Positions 25,303-34,732 of a stretch of DNA of 64,000 nt are shown here, in pieces. This DNA is from Candidatus Zixiibacteriota bacterium (lineage in GTDB: Bacteria > Zixibacteria > MSB-5A5 > GN15 > JAAZOE01). Made by a program: the position numbers and the translations under genes. The DNA lies in the NCBI GenBank assembly GCA_036480375.1, contig JAZGGI010000033.1, positions 84,707 to 148,706 on the forward strand. The letters run 5' to 3'. The notes under the pieces are model-generated. The model worked only from the letters and a program-made list of their open reading frames with translations, searched no databases and was not told the origin of the DNA. Each line of letters begins with the position of its first letter. The stretch's first letter is position 1.

Positions 25303-27972
25303 CTAATCGCAATCAGCACATGGTGCCGGACCGCCTTTAAAGGCGTGACTTATTAGGTATACGGCATCCCCAATGTTGCAGTCCCCATCGCAATTGGCAT
25401 CACCCGCTTCAATTGGGTCAGGGGCCGGACCGCCTTTGAAAACGCAGTTGATTATATATACCGCGTCGCCGACGTTTACATCTCCGTCACCATTGGCATC
25501 GCCGCAATTAACAATTCCCCAGGAGGTGCGTCGAGCAAAGATGTCCGGGTTGTTGTAGCCTTCGCGATAGTCTTCCCAGACAATGACCAACTGGCTGCAT
25601 CCCGTGGCTGCAACCGGGTAGCTCTGTCGCTCACCACTAAGATCGCTGTTGATCAACATTGGTTCATCCAGAAGATCGCCGGAGGAACCGAATCTCTGCG
25701 CATAGATTTCTTCGTCGGCATCTCCAACACTATACCAAATCCCAAGGAACTCGTGGTTGGGACCTGCCGCAACTCGGGCACTCGGATAATGGAAGAAATC
25801 CTCATGATCATAATACTGGACCTGGGGACTCAGAGGTACACCGGTGCTATTAAAAATGCGCGTCCAGAGGCCGAGGTAGTCCTGATTGCTACCACCGGTC
25901 CAGGCGATAGCATACTCTCCGAACTCATTTACGGCAATATCAGGGGGGATCTCCTCGTTGCCACTATTCACTACGCCATTCAAGGTTTCGCTGACCAGCA
26001 CGTTACCTCCCAGCGGAGACCATGGGGAATCGAAGAACTGGGCAACGATGAAATAATCATCCCAGAATGTCCAGGCCTGATCCCGCATCTCTATCCAGGC
26101 AATCGCGAATCCTCCATCGGGGCGCATTGCTATTCGTGGAGCATAGTCAAACAGAAGCCCGTCGAGCCCCATGCCGATTTCCTGACCTGCAGCTTCATTG
26201 ATATTGAATATTCCTGAGACGTTCTCTATGTCTGCACTATACGCCGCTATATAGGTACCTGTGACGTAGCTGTCGGTTTCCTGCTGACGCCAGGTGAGCA
26301 CCATTGATCGATCTAACGCCACCGCGACGTCGGGCCAATAGTACCTGAAGGATGTAATGTGGGTTAGCACCGTTACATTTGGTCCAGTTGGATTGAAATC
26401 TACACCATCCAATACCTGAAACACGACAGATCGACCGCCAGCCGTGGTGTTCCTGACCCAGATTGCGACTGCTCGATCTAAGCCATTGGAAGACACTTCT
26501 AACTGACTGCAACCGCCAACTCCAGGCGCATCATCATTAATCTTGAAGTTTACTCCCATCGGATTGCCATCAGCATCGTATCGCTGACCCCAGACGTCCC
26601 CAGAATAAGATTCTCGACTGTCGATCCACAATACAATGAAGCCACCGGAAGAATCAAAGGCTGTAACAGGGAAATTCTGCGCGGCACCGACGTCATCGTG
26701 CACACGGCGCAGGTCGAAAAGGCCGGTACCGTCGCGCTCGAAACCCTGGGTAACTACATCCCCGGCAGCACTGGAGCCTGAGGAGGAACGCCAGGTCAGT
26801 GCCAGGGAGTTATCAGATATCGGTGCAATCATCAGATTGTTGTGGTAGTTGCCCGAATCGTCGGGAACTATGGTGGTTGGGGGATTCGGAGCCAGTCCGT
26901 CAAGATCGAATTCATGCAGGTAGAACTTATCCGGCCAGATGCGTCCGACAATACTGAAACCAGAGCCTGATGCTGCGATATCAGAATGAGAACCAGACCC
27001 AGTCGTAGCGGTATTCTCCAGCACCCCATGTCGTTCCACAAGTAGTGCTCCGGATATGTCGATCATGCGGATAAATGTTGTGTCACAGCGATAGGAGTAA
27101 GCGTGATACCCGATCTCATCCCAGTACGTACCTGACCATAGAAGACAGGCAATGCCGCCAGGATGTATCTCTAACATTGGATCCTCTGTGTCGTAGCGGT
27201 ATTCTCCGGGTACTTCATAAGACGTGTCGATAACTGTTTCCGGCAGGATTAAGGGATCCGGATACGCCCCGGAGTTGAATGCGATGTGTATCTTGCCCAT
27301 GTCGTTACCGGCCCATACGCAGAAAACATGATCCCCATTGCCAATCGCCACTTTAGGAGGGGTGTCATAGTCCGGTTCCCATGCCTCGCCAATAACGAAA
27401 TTCTGACCGACCGGTCCGTATGAGAAGTCGATGTGCTGACCGATTACCTGATAGTTATCCTCGGTTGATTGTTTTGCTCGGAATATTACAGTAATGTGCC
27501 CCAGGTCGTTCATGGCGATGCCGAAATTATGGCAGAATTGAATGTTTAACCCAATACCCGACACCTGCAAAGCCGGGCTTAATAGGTTGCCGCTTGCATC
27601 GTAGCGAGCCAGGTGAATCTCGGAGAAACTCTGCCTGTAGACGATCACAAATTCACCGGATTGATTCATTGCGACTACCGGCACCGGATCGCCGGTACCG
27701 CTGTTTACGGCAGCCACCTCCTTGTTTTCCCCGAGGGGTTGACCGGCAGCGTCAAAACGCTGGAAGTAGACCCATGCCAAACCTTTACGAAAATCACGCC
27801 AACACACTACGTAATTCCCCTGGCCGTCATAGGCAACTGACGACTTATCCTGCTTGAAAGCGCCAGGATAATCTTCCTCGTTAACCATGAAATCGGTGGA
27901 TTCTGTGGTCGATGCGAAAGCCATTACCACCAGGCCCGTTAGAGCCATACAGAGAGCATGCTTCAGGGACAT
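25303..27972 (-). CDS. Large secreted repeat protein with C-terminal dockerin
   Basis: This protein has about 889 residues. The ATG at 27972 follows AGGAGGAG and starts a signal peptide (MSLKHALCMALTGLVVMAFA). The longer frame to 28152 adds a non-exported leader and is unlikely. The body is a series of ~50-residue beta repeats of the kind SGGFIVLWIDSRESYSGDVWGQRYDADGNPMG and NPDIFARR, each ending in a DG/DAxG turn. These look like propeller blades of unknown ligand. The last ~65 residues are the dockerin-like pair (GDAVYIINCVFKGGPAP, GDAVYLISHAFKGGPAP). No enzymatic motif is visible. It is likely a surface or matrix protein sharing its anchoring module with three other genes here. Confidence 0.82.
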   Translation of the reverse strand: MSLKHALCMALTGLVVMAFASTTESTDFMVNEEDYPGAFKQDKSSVAYDGQGNYVVCWRDFRKGLAWVYFQRFDAAGQPLGENKEVAAVNSGTGDPVPVVAMNQSGEFVIVYRQSFSEIHLARYDASGNLLSPALQVSGIGLNIQFCHNFGIAMNDLGHITVIFRAKQSTEDNYQVIGQHIDFSYGPVGQNFVIGEAWEPDYDTPPKVAIGNGDHVFCVWAGNDMGKIHIAFNSGAYPDPLILPETVIDTSYEVPGEYRYDTEDPMLEIHPGGIACLLWSGTYWDEIGYHAYSYRCDTTFIRMIDISGALLVERHGVLENTATTGSGSHSDIAASGSGFSIVGRIWPDKFYLHEFDLDGLAPNPPTTIVPDDSGNYHNNLMIAPISDNSLALTWRSSSGSSAAGDVVTQGFERDGTGLFDLRRVHDDVGAAQNFPVTAFDSSGGFIVLWIDSRESYSGDVWGQRYDADGNPMGVNFKINDDAPGVGGCSQLEVSSNGLDRAVAIWVRNTTAGGRSVVFQVLDGVDFNPTGPNVTVLTHITSFRYYWPDVAVALDRSMVLTWRQQETDSYVTGTYIAAYSADIENVSGIFNINEAAGQEIGMGLDGLLFDYAPRIAMRPDGGFAIAWIEMRDQAWTFWDDYFIVAQFFDSPWSPLGGNVLVSETLNGVVNSGNEEIPPDIAVNEFGEYAIAWTGGSNQDYLGLWTRIFNSTGVPLSPQVQYYDHEDFFHYPSARVAAGPNHEFLGIWYSVGDADEEIYAQRFGSSGDLLDEPMLINSDLSGERQSYPVAATGCSQLVIVWEDYREGYNNPDIFARRTSWGIVNCGDANGDGDVNVGDAVYIINCVFKGGPAPDPIEAGDANCDGDCNIGDAVYLISHAFKGGPAPCADCD

Positions 27973-28302
27973 TTCTCTCCTCCTCGATTTGATGCCGGAA
28001 ATATCGTAATCAAACAAGATCATTACGACCATCCCGCGACGATACTGGAGACTGATAACATTGGTGACTGCCGACCCTTCCTCAATATGCTGCAAAATAC
28101 GCTTTCTGTCAAGGAGTAATCGATGCAGAGTTTGAGGGTAAGTATGAGGCATACAATGGCTTTCTCATTTATCCATCTTCCAGATGGAATTTGTATTTAG
28201 TTTGTAAAACTCTCAAGCGAATTAAAAAATTTGCCCCTTCTCGAGAATTCTGAAAATGGTTATTTTGTCAAGGTTTCTAACGGCAAAAACCCATGAAACC
28301 AT
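27973..28302. other. Spacer upstream of the dockerin gene and panD
   Basis: This is the divergent intergenic region. The minus-strand frame of the secreted protein remains open across part of it, but the signal peptide places the true start at 27972. I see no RNA gene or repeat. Confidence 0.4.
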
Positions 28303-28330
28303 TTGCCATCTGGCGGGTTAATGTTATATT
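28303..28330 (+). promoter_or_regulatory. Promoter of the panD operon
   Basis: TTGCCA and TATATT are separated by 16 bases. The predicted start is near 28337, about 30 bases before the panD ATG. It is the natural start of the housekeeping run from panD onward. Confidence 0.6.
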
Positions 28331-28366
28331 GGTTGCTTGCGACAAGGCTGTGAAAAGGGTAATGTT

Positions 28367-28720
28367 ATGATGATAACAGTTTGCCGGGCCAAAATACACA
28401 GGGCGACGGTCACCGACGCCAATCCGGATTATCAGGGCTCGATTACGATAGATAAAGATTTAATTGACGCCGCCGGATTATTTGTTTATGAAAAGGTGCA
28501 GGTCGTAAATATCAATAACGGCGAACGGTTTGAGACCTTTGTCATCGAGGGCAAGCCGGGCAGCGGAGAGATTTGCTTAAATGGCGCCGCCGCGAGATTG
28601 GGATTGCCGGGAGACAAAGTAATAATTATTTCTTACGCTCAATTGCACACTGACGAAATAGCCGATTTTAAGCCAAATATCGTACAGGTTGACGAAAACA
28701 ATAAAATAATAGAAGCATAA
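28367..28720 (+). CDS. panD: Aspartate 1-decarboxylase
   Basis: This is a pyruvoyl enzyme of 117 residues that makes beta-alanine from aspartate for pantothenate and CoA. The Gly-Ser self-cleavage site lies in YQGSITID, where the Ser becomes the pyruvoyl group. Other family motifs are present: N-terminal [46 protein letters not shown] and [11 protein letters not shown] chose ATG 28367, seven bases after AAAAGGG. An in-frame TTG 30 bases upstream lacks a ribosome site. The nucleotidyltransferase gene follows after 8 bases. Confidence 0.95.
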   Translation: MMITVCRAKIHRATVTDANPDYQGSITIDKDLIDAAGLFVYEKVQVVNINNGERFETFVIEGKPGSGEICLNGAAARLGLPGDKVIIISYAQLHTDEIADFKPNIVQVDENNKIIEA

Positions 28721-28728
28721 ATAATCAT

Positions 28729-29481
28729 ATGAAAAACGCCGCCATAATATTGGCTGCCGGAAAAGGCAAACGAATGAAATCGGACCTGCCCAAGGTCTTA
28801 CACGAAATCATGGGCCGGCCAATGGTTGAGCATCTCATCGACACCCTGTTATCTCTAAGTATGGATAAAATCGTTGTCGTCGTAGGGTACAAAGCTGATT
28901 TGGTTAAAGAAAAACTGTCAGATTATTCTAATAAAGTGGAATTTACTCTTCAATCGGAACAACTGGGCACCGGACACGCCGTTTTGGTCACGGAAGAGCA
29001 TTTCCGGGATTTTGAGGGAAATATATTGGTGGTTGCCGGAGATGTTCCGTTTTTGTCGGCTAAAACACTGCTCCATTTAATCGCCATTCATACCGATGAA
29101 AAGGTGGCCGCGACGGTGCTTTCCTCATCCCCGCCGGATCCCTCTGGTTATGGCCGCATTGTACGAACCAAAGACACCAACATTGTCGAATATATTGTCG
29201 AACATAAGGACGCGAATGACGACGAATTGACAATCGGCGAGATTAACACCGGAACATTTTGTTTCGACAGTAAATATTTATTCGATAGTCTGAAAGAAAT
29301 CAGAGCCGACAATAGCCAAAACGAGTACTACCTGACCAATATTATGGAGATTTTACGGCGCAGGGGACTCAAGGCGGCGATATATATGACCGATGACCCG
29401 TATGAGGCATTGGGAGTCAATTCGGTCGAGCAAATGGCCGATTTGGAGACCCGCTTTGGCGAAAAAGGTCGAAATTTATAA
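28729..29481 (+). CDS. GlmU-type sugar-phosphate nucleotidyltransferase, N-terminal domain only
   Basis: This 250-residue enzyme has the Rossmann-like nucleotidyltransferase fold of GlmU. Its motifs are LAAGKGKRMKSDLPKVLH (nucleotide loop with the activating Lys), EQLGTGHAV, VVAGDVPFL (metal Asp), GYGRIVR and NEYYLTNIMEIL. It would join UTP to N-acetylglucosamine 1-phosphate. GlmU proteins are usually ~450 residues with a left-handed beta-helix acetyltransferase. That half is absent here and nothing similar is nearby. The acetyl transfer must be done by another protein, or this is a paralogue for another sugar. Confidence 0.85.
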   Translation: MKNAAIILAAGKGKRMKSDLPKVLHEIMGRPMVEHLIDTLLSLSMDKIVVVVGYKADLVKEKLSDYSNKVEFTLQSEQLGTGHAVLVTEEHFRDFEGNILVVAGDVPFLSAKTLLHLIAIHTDEKVAATVLSSSPPDPSGYGRIVRTKDTNIVEYIVEHKDANDDELTIGEINTGTFCFDSKYLFDSLKEIRADNSQNEYYLTNIMEILRRRGLKAAIYMTDDPYEALGVNSVEQMADLETRFGEKGRNL

Positions 29482-29545
29482 TCTGATTTTATACTTTTGA
29501 CGTATAATAAATAGTGGATGATTGATAATTAGTGTTTTATATTTG

Positions 29546-29574
29546 TTGACAAAGTGATTTGACACTCATTAATT
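29546..29574 (+). promoter_or_regulatory. Possible promoter before the 29598 gene
   Basis: A perfect TTGACA is followed after 17 bases by TTAATT, a weak -10. GGGAGAAAG then precedes the ATG at 29598. Confidence 0.4.
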
Positions 29575-29597
29575 TGGGTTAAAGTTGGGAGAAAGAT

Positions 29598-30074
29598 ATG
29601 AAATCCTCATTAATTGTGTTTGGCGTCTTATTTTTCATGATGGGATCTATGAGTTTCGGTCAAATGGCCGATAACGCTGAGGTCAGGGAACTGACTGAAA
29701 AATACGATATGGGTCTGGGCAAGCAGCCTTCATTTTCGTTATTTAATCTCTCCCGCCTGAATTTGTCGCATTCTTATTCGTTAAGTTTCTTTTCCGGGGC
29801 CGGTATATCCGGATCTCAGGGATTATATCATGGTACGCTTACTTACCGGCTCTCTAAACCCCTAACTCTGACTCTCGGTTTGGGAATTCTTCATGATCCC
29901 GGTTCACTTATCGGCGGTGATAGAAGTACACACAATAGCGCTTTATTTTTGCCTTCCGGTTATCTGGATTGGAAGCCTTCGGATAATTTCAGGATGTCAA
30001 TAGGATTTGAAACCGTCCCGGCCTACGGCTTTGGACAGTATAATTTGGGGAGGAATAGTTTTTGGCGGCATTAG
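29598..30074 (+). CDS. Exported protein of unknown function, small beta-barrel-like
   Basis: This 158-residue protein has a clear signal peptide (MKSSLIVFGVLFFMMGSMSFG, cut before QMADN). The mature part alternates hydrophobic and polar residues (SLFNLSRLNLSHSYSLSFFSG, LTYRLSKPLTLTLGLGIL, YLDWKPSDNFRMSIGFE), as in outer-membrane beta-strands. No known family comes to mind. It sits alone between glmU-like and LytR_C genes with good ribosome site GGGAG. It may be a conserved periplasmic or outer-membrane accessory protein of this lineage. Confidence 0.65.
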   Translation: MKSSLIVFGVLFFMMGSMSFGQMADNAEVRELTEKYDMGLGKQPSFSLFNLSRLNLSHSYSLSFFSGAGISGSQGLYHGTLTYRLSKPLTLTLGLGILHDPGSLIGGDRSTHNSALFLPSGYLDWKPSDNFRMSIGFETVPAYGFGQYNLGRNSFWRH

Positions 30075-30130
30075 CACGTGGAAATTTATTTAACGAGCAC
30101 GTAATTTATCCTACCTCTCAATAGAATCTC

Positions 30131-30652
30131 ATGGCAAGAAAATCAAAAAAATCAAAGGGTGGTTCGGCTTATCGCATAAAGCGGGCCAAAAATAAAAAAC
30201 CGATTCGGTTTTTGGAACTAAGCATTGTTTTCCTTTTGGTCGTCGTTGGCACCTACGCAGCTTCATTTATGGTCCAGATTTCCGATGGCTATTCCAGGGA
30301 AAATCCGCCGACGGAATACTATATTAACCTGCAGGTTCTCAACGGCTGCGGTGAAAAAGGAATCGCCAACAAATTGGCTAATAGGATTGAGGTTTCGGTC
30401 GAGAAACCTCTGGCGGTGCGGGTTATCGACACTGATAATTTTGATAATTTTGGCGTCGAAAAGACATTTGTAATATCTCGAAAGAGTGATCTCGAGGCGG
30501 CCAATCTGCTGGCGGAGCAGCTGAATATTGGCCCGGCGGTTACTTATCGGGAAATTGAAGATAATTATCTTGACATCGGGGCAACTCTGATTCTCGGAGC
30601 TGACTATCGGGACGTATTCGGGCTGGATGAAAAGAGCCGGAAAGCTCGATAA
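30131..30652 (+). CDS. LytR C-terminal-domain membrane protein
   Basis: This 173-residue protein has a very basic cytoplasmic start (KSKKSKGGSAYRIKRAKNKK), one membrane helix (ELSIVFLLVVVGTYAASFMV) and an outer LytR_C domain (~65-160). The domain signature is LQVLNGCGEKGIANKLANR, followed by alternating strand and helix and TLILGADY. LytR_C domains accompany LytR-CpsA-Psr cell-wall ligases in Gram-positives and occur alone in many other phyla. The role there is not settled. It directly precedes rsfS and may be co-expressed with it. Confidence 0.72.
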   Translation: MARKSKKSKGGSAYRIKRAKNKKPIRFLELSIVFLLVVVGTYAASFMVQISDGYSRENPPTEYYINLQVLNGCGEKGIANKLANRIEVSVEKPLAVRVIDTDNFDNFGVEKTFVISRKSDLEAANLLAEQLNIGPAVTYREIEDNYLDIGATLILGADYRDVFGLDEKSRKAR

Positions 30653-30680
30653 TTTTTTTTGGAGGAGTTTTTTAAATCCC

Positions 30681-31022
30681 TTGACATCTCTTAATCTCGC
30701 ACGGGCCGCTGGAAAACTGGCGCTATCCAAAAAGGCCTTTGATGTAAAAATATTAAAACTGAAAAAGCTGTCTACCGTATGTGACTATTTTGTGATCTGT
30801 TCCGGAACAGTTGATGTGCACGTGAAAGCCATCGCTAACGCAGTTGAGCGCGGACTTCGCGATAGGGGCATTCGCGTTTCGCATCGGGAGGGAACCGAAG
30901 GGGCTAATTGGATTATTTTGGATTATTTTGACGTTCTGGTGCATGTCTTCAAGGACGATACGCGGCTATTCTACGCGCTGGAAAAATTATGGGGCGACGC
31001 TCCGGTAGAAACTTTGGAATAA
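30681..31022 (+). CDS. rsfS: Ribosomal silencing factor (Iojap family)
   Basis: This ~113-residue protein binds uL14 on the 50S subunit and blocks subunit joining under nutrient limitation. Family motifs are present: LALSKKAFDVKILKL, STVCDYFVICSGT, HVKAIANAVERGL, GANWIILDYFDVLVHVF and ARLFY-like TRLFYALEKLWGDA. I place the start at TTG 30681, 13 bases after GGAGGAG. The longer frame from 30627 would overlap the upstream gene and add a non-family leader. The exact start is uncertain by a few codons. Confidence 0.88.
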   Translation: MTSLNLARAAGKLALSKKAFDVKILKLKKLSTVCDYFVICSGTVDVHVKAIANAVERGLRDRGIRVSHREGTEGANWIILDYFDVLVHVFKDDTRLFYALEKLWGDAPVETLE

Positions 31023-31070
31023 CGAAACTTCCGCCCCCCAAAACTGAATAAAAAATCTTTTCATAAACGG

Positions 31071-32330
31071 ATGGTAGAGACCATGGATATTACTGAACTA
31101 AAAACAAAAACTATTGCCGAGCTTTTGAAAATCGCGGAGGAATTGGACATTCCCGGGGTCTCAGGGCTGAGAAAATCGGAACTTATCTATAAAATCCTCG
31201 AATCTCAATCGACTCAGGACGGAATGATTTTCGCCGAAGGCGTCCTCGAAATCCTGGATGAAGGTTATGGGTTTCTCCGTTCATCCGACTACAATTACCA
31301 GCCGGGACCAGACGACATCTACGTTTCGCCTTCACAGATCAAGCGCTTTGATTTGCGCACCGGGGATACTTTGTCCGGACAGGTACGTCCCCCAAAAGAA
31401 TCCGAGAGATATTTCGCGTTATTGAAAATCGAAGCGATTAACACCGAGTCGCCGGAAGTTTCCAAACATAAAACTCTTTTTGACAACCTGACTCCGCTCT
31501 ATCCCGATAATCCGTTCAACATGGAAACCAGCGCCGAAGAGGTAACGACGCGGATTATTGATTTAATGTGTCCCATCGGAAAAGGTCAGCGAGGTTTGAT
31601 TACTTCTCCTCCAAAGGCCGGTAAGACAATCATTTTGCAGAAAATAGCGAATTCCATCACGACCAATCATCCCGAAGTGAAATTGATCGTCCTGCTTATC
31701 GATGAGCGTCCTGAAGAAGTAACCGATATGAAACGCTCGGTTGACGGTGAGGTTGTTTCTTCAACATTTGACGAACCGGCCGACCGCCATGTCCAGGTGG
31801 CTAATATGGTACTTGAAAAAGCCAAGCGGTTGGTTGAACATAAAAACGACGTCGTTATCCTGCTCGATTCGATAACTCGTTTGGCGAGAGCTCACAATGC
31901 CGTCGTGCCTCATTCCGGTAAAATTCTCTCAGGCGGCGTCGATTCTAATGCTTTACATAAACCCAAACGATTCTTCGGCGCCGCTCGAAATATCGAAGAA
32001 GGCGGTTCCCTGACGATTATCGCCACGGCTCTGATTGAAACCGGATCGCGCATGGACGAGGTCATCTTCGAGGAATTTAAGGGCACCGGCAACATGGAAT
32101 TGGTTCTCGACCGTCGTATCTCAGATAGACGCATATTCCCCGCTATGGATATCAATCGCAGTTCCACCCGAAAAGAGGAATTGTTGCAGAGCTCGGAAAT
32201 TCTCAACAAAATCTGGATATTGCGCAAATTCCTTGCGGAAATGAATCCCATTGAGGCGGTGGAATTTTTGCTTGATCGCATCAAAAAGACCAAGAACAAT
32301 AAGAAATTCCTTGATTCAATGAAAAACTAA
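31071..32330 (+). CDS. rho: Transcription termination factor Rho
   Basis: This 419-residue hexameric RNA helicase ends transcription at rut sites. The Rho_N helical domain lies at ~5-50 ([29 protein letters not shown]). A cold-shock-like RNA-binding domain is at ~55-125 ([28 protein letters not shown]). The ATPase core has Walker A SPPKAGKT, Walker [15 protein letters not shown] and the R/Q loops (SSTRKEELL). The family length is complete with no insertion. Two possible ATGs (31071, 31083) differ by four codons. A good hairpin terminator follows at 32368. Confidence 0.97.
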   Translation: MVETMDITELKTKTIAELLKIAEELDIPGVSGLRKSELIYKILESQSTQDGMIFAEGVLEILDEGYGFLRSSDYNYQPGPDDIYVSPSQIKRFDLRTGDTLSGQVRPPKESERYFALLKIEAINTESPEVSKHKTLFDNLTPLYPDNPFNMETSAEEVTTRIIDLMCPIGKGQRGLITSPPKAGKTIILQKIANSITTNHPEVKLIVLLIDERPEEVTDMKRSVDGEVVSSTFDEPADRHVQVANMVLEKAKRLVEHKNDVVILLDSITRLARAHNAVVPHSGKILSGGVDSNALHKPKRFFGAARNIEEGGSLTIIATALIETGSRMDEVIFEEFKGTGNMELVLDRRISDRRIFPAMDINRSSTRKEELLQSSEILNKIWILRKFLAEMNPIEAVEFLLDRIKKTKNNKKFLDSMKN

Positions 32331-32367
32331 CGAATAATCATTTAAAGCGTATTTGATTGCAAATTGG

Positions 32368-32400
32368 CAACCGGAAGATATTTATACTTCCGGTTGTGCT
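32368..32400 (+). terminator. Terminator after rho
   Basis: A perfect 10-bp stem (CAACCGGAAG / CTTCCGGTTG) with a 9-base loop is followed by TGCTTT. The tail is short in T, so strength is uncertain. It lies 38 bases past the rho stop. Confidence 0.55.
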
Positions 32401-32452
32401 TTAAACAATTTCACAATTCGTCAAATAGTTGACTGCGGGCGTAATTGAAAAG

Positions 32453-33265
32453 ATGATAAAAAAAACTGCGTTATGGTTGTTCGCGATAGTTCTCACTGTC
32501 GCCGCGGCTCTCTATCAAAGATACACAGGACCAACCTATCCCATGGAAGATTCAATTACCATAAATAACATCGAAATTAACTTTGTGTTAAAACGCAGTC
32601 ACGGCGGCATTGATGACCAGCGAGTAGCGATTTTCGCATCGGATTCGTCCCTTGCGGGAGAATTATTCTACAGACGTTATAATACTAATGATGACTTTAC
32701 GAATCTAACTATGCAGCGGGAGGGCGACAGCCTTGTCGCTTATCTACCTCATCAGCCCCCTGCCGGAAAACTGGAATACTATATTCACCTTATAAGCAAT
32801 GAAAATTCCGTAAATATACCCGCCGACAGAACCGTCGTAACCCGGTTCAAGGGAGCCGTTCCGGATATAGTGTTGGCGCCTCATATTATTTTAATATTTC
32901 TGGCGATGCTGTGGTCAACCCGTACCGGTTTGGAAGCCCTCATGCCCAGAGGCAACACTAAAAGCCTGACCATCCAAACGGTTGTTTTGTTGCTGCTGGG
33001 CGGGATGACTCTCGGTCCAATTGTACAAAAGTTCGCCTTTGGAGAATTCTGGACCGGCGTGCCTTTCGGTTGGGATTTGACCGATAATAAAACCCTGGTG
33101 GCCTTTGCGGGCTGGCTGTTAGCTCTATGGCGTCATCGTTATTCTCAATTCCCGCGCTTCTGGGTTCTGGCGGCGGCGATAATATTAATTGGCGTATTTA
33201 TCATACCGCATAGTATGATGGGCTCTGAATTGGATTATTCAACCGGAAAAGTGGAAACCGGTTAA
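32453..33265 (+). CDS. Membrane protein of unknown function with an extracellular beta domain
   Basis: The protein has about 270 residues from the ATG at 32453 (MIKKTALWLFAIVLTVAAAL). The preceding frame from 32429 has no ribosome site. After the first membrane helix comes a ~110-residue beta-rich domain (SITINNIEINFVLKRSHGG, GKLEYYIHLISNENSVNIP) that resembles an Ig/FnIII fold. Four more hydrophobic segments follow near the C-terminus (APHIILIFLAMLW, TVVLLLLGGMTLGPIVQ, VAFAGWLLALW, VLAAAIILIGVFIIPHS). I do not recognise the family. Its 3' end converges on the hgcAB operon. Confidence 0.65.
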   Translation: MIKKTALWLFAIVLTVAAALYQRYTGPTYPMEDSITINNIEINFVLKRSHGGIDDQRVAIFASDSSLAGELFYRRYNTNDDFTNLTMQREGDSLVAYLPHQPPAGKLEYYIHLISNENSVNIPADRTVVTRFKGAVPDIVLAPHIILIFLAMLWSTRTGLEALMPRGNTKSLTIQTVVLLLLGGMTLGPIVQKFAFGEFWTGVPFGWDLTDNKTLVAFAGWLLALWRHRYSQFPRFWVLAAAIILIGVFIIPHSMMGSELDYSTGKVETG

Positions 33266-33297
33266 TCACGATAAAAATATCAGCAACAGCTCCCACT

Positions 33298-33585
33298 TCA
33301 CGAATCGGGAGAGCATTCACACGACGATTCGGTACCTCTCAGGATACCGTTTAATATGCCAGCCGCGCAACCGACTCCGCTCCTGACCGAAATTGCCTCG
33401 GACTGGCAATTCAAGGCGCAAGCCCCGCATTCCATACATAAATCACGATGCAGAATTACCGCCCGTTTATTTTCAATTCCAAAAACCGCATGAGGACAAA
33501 CGATGACGCACGTTTGACATCCCTCGCATTTGGATCTATCAAGCTCAAGCGTCACAACTTCGGGTAAATATTTCAAAGCCTGCAT
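33298..33585 (-). CDS. hgcB: HgcB, mercury-methylation ferredoxin
   Basis: This 95-residue protein has two [4Fe-4S] motifs: C20-x2-C23-x2-C26-x3-C30-P and C50-x2-C53-x2-C56-x3-C60. The second ends in Q instead of the usual P. After them comes the HgcB-specific extra Cys at position 73 (SGVGCAAG), the position I recall as essential in the Pseudodesulfovibrio mercurii protein. A Cys-x-Cys pair lies near the end (SSCECSPDS). HgcB passes electrons to HgcA so the corrinoid cobalt can carry methyl to Hg(II). Its ATG is 11 bases after the hgcA stop, with GAGG as ribosome site. Together with hgcA the assignment is firm. Confidence 0.93.
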   Translation of the reverse strand: MQALKYLPEVVTLELDRSKCEGCQTCVIVCPHAVFGIENKRAVILHRDLCMECGACALNCQSEAISVRSGVGCAAGILNGILRGTESSCECSPDS

Positions 33586-33596
33586 TTTTCATTACC

Positions 33597-34718
33597 TCAT
33601 ATAAACAATCCGACGATCCATAATACCGCTCCCAATATGGCAATCGAGATTTGACACGGTACCGCGTACTTCATTTCTTTTAATACCCCGGAAAGCGATG
33701 TATAAGTTGACGCTCCCGTAAAATTCATGCCGATAAAACTGGAAACGGCTATAATAATAAATATCCAGGATACAGATGCGATTAGTCCGGGAGTTAGTTG
33801 CGGATAGAAATTAAAAACCAATCCCGCCGTGGCAATGCTCAATAATCCTGCCCAGATGCCCTTCACTGAAAACGAACGTCCCGGCAATAAGGGTAAAAAG
33901 ACGGGAACGCCAATAACCGCGATCAGATATGCCGTAACGAACAATAAAACATTTTGCGTTCCGTTGGCTGATAATCGTTCGATAGAATATCCATCACGTC
34001 CCAAACCGCTTAAGATAAACATAATCGCGAGTACGAATAGGAGCTTTTTTAGATAGCTGGCAAATTCCATCGGTATCAAAACAACACGTTCACCAATATT
34101 AAAAGTAACCCTGCGCATTTCAGGCGTCGCTCTCATGCGATTCTCCAAAAATCGCTTAATATCAGCGGATCGCACAGGTCCATAGACAACTCGAAAACCG
34201 CTCATCTCTTTGACTCGAAAAGCGCTGACTCCGGTCGCCCCCAATTGCGGAACGATTAGCTTGCGGTGCGAAACGACCTGTTCAAGACCGGATACTTTTA
34301 TTCTGTTTACTAATTCGTCGGTACCAAAAGTACCCTTCCCGGCCGCGCACCAGACATTGATACCTTTCGTATCCAGAACCAGTATCCAGCCATCCAAACC
34401 GTCAAGGTCAGAGCGCAGGCAATCGAAACTCATTTTATAGTTGGCCGAAACAAATACCGGCGATTTATCGGTCGGCGCTCCCACGGCATACAATCCGGGG
34501 GGAATAATATGCGTCACCCTTCCGATTCCCCAGCGTCGCTTCCAATTTTCAATTTTATCGGAGAGAGTTATTACTGTTTTAATTCTCGGGATTTTTCCAA
34601 TCGGTGTTGAAATATATTTGTCGATCCATTGTTTATTATCCGCTATTAACTCAAAACCGGTATTCGGACTTTCGGATTGACAGCAACATTGTTTGTTATT
34701 TTGCGAAAGTTCGCTCAT
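33597..34718 (-). CDS. hgcA: HgcA, corrinoid-dependent mercury methyltransferase
   Basis: This protein has 373 residues from the ATG at 34718 (ribosome site AGGAAG). An in-frame extension to 34775 would overlap the upstream gene. The corrinoid-binding cap-helix motif is exact: NVWCAAGKGTFGT at residues 121-133, where Cys124 is the unusual lower ligand of cobalt. The soluble domain (~20-205) resembles the CFeSP large subunit. Five membrane helices fill ~225-373. HgcA takes a methyl group, by family knowledge from methyltetrahydrofolate, and transfers it to Hg(II) in the cytoplasm, making methylmercury. A Cys triplet (KQCCCQ) sits near the N-terminus. The gene lies in an operon with arsR, a thioredoxin-like gene, a CcdA-like gene and hgcB. 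Confidence 0.95.
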   Translation of the reverse strand: MSELSQNNKQCCCQSESPNTGFELIADNKQWIDKYISTPIGKIPRIKTVITLSDKIENWKRRWGIGRVTHIIPPGLYAVGAPTDKSPVFVSANYKMSFDCLRSDLDGLDGWILVLDTKGINVWCAAGKGTFGTDELVNRIKVSGLEQVVSHRKLIVPQLGATGVSAFRVKEMSGFRVVYGPVRSADIKRFLENRMRATPEMRRVTFNIGERVVLIPMEFASYLKKLLFVLAIMFILSGLGRDGYSIERLSANGTQNVLLFVTAYLIAVIGVPVFLPLLPGRSFSVKGIWAGLLSIATAGLVFNFYPQLTPGLIASVSWIFIIIAVSSFIGMNFTGASTYTSLSGVLKEMKYAVPCQISIAILGAVLWIVGLFI

Positions 34719-34732
34719 ACTTCCTGTCTCTT

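Noticed and set aside
27973..28152. N-terminal extension of the large dockerin protein
   Set aside because: It would place about 60 non-exported residues before a clear signal peptide, and AGGAGGAG directly precedes the inner ATG.
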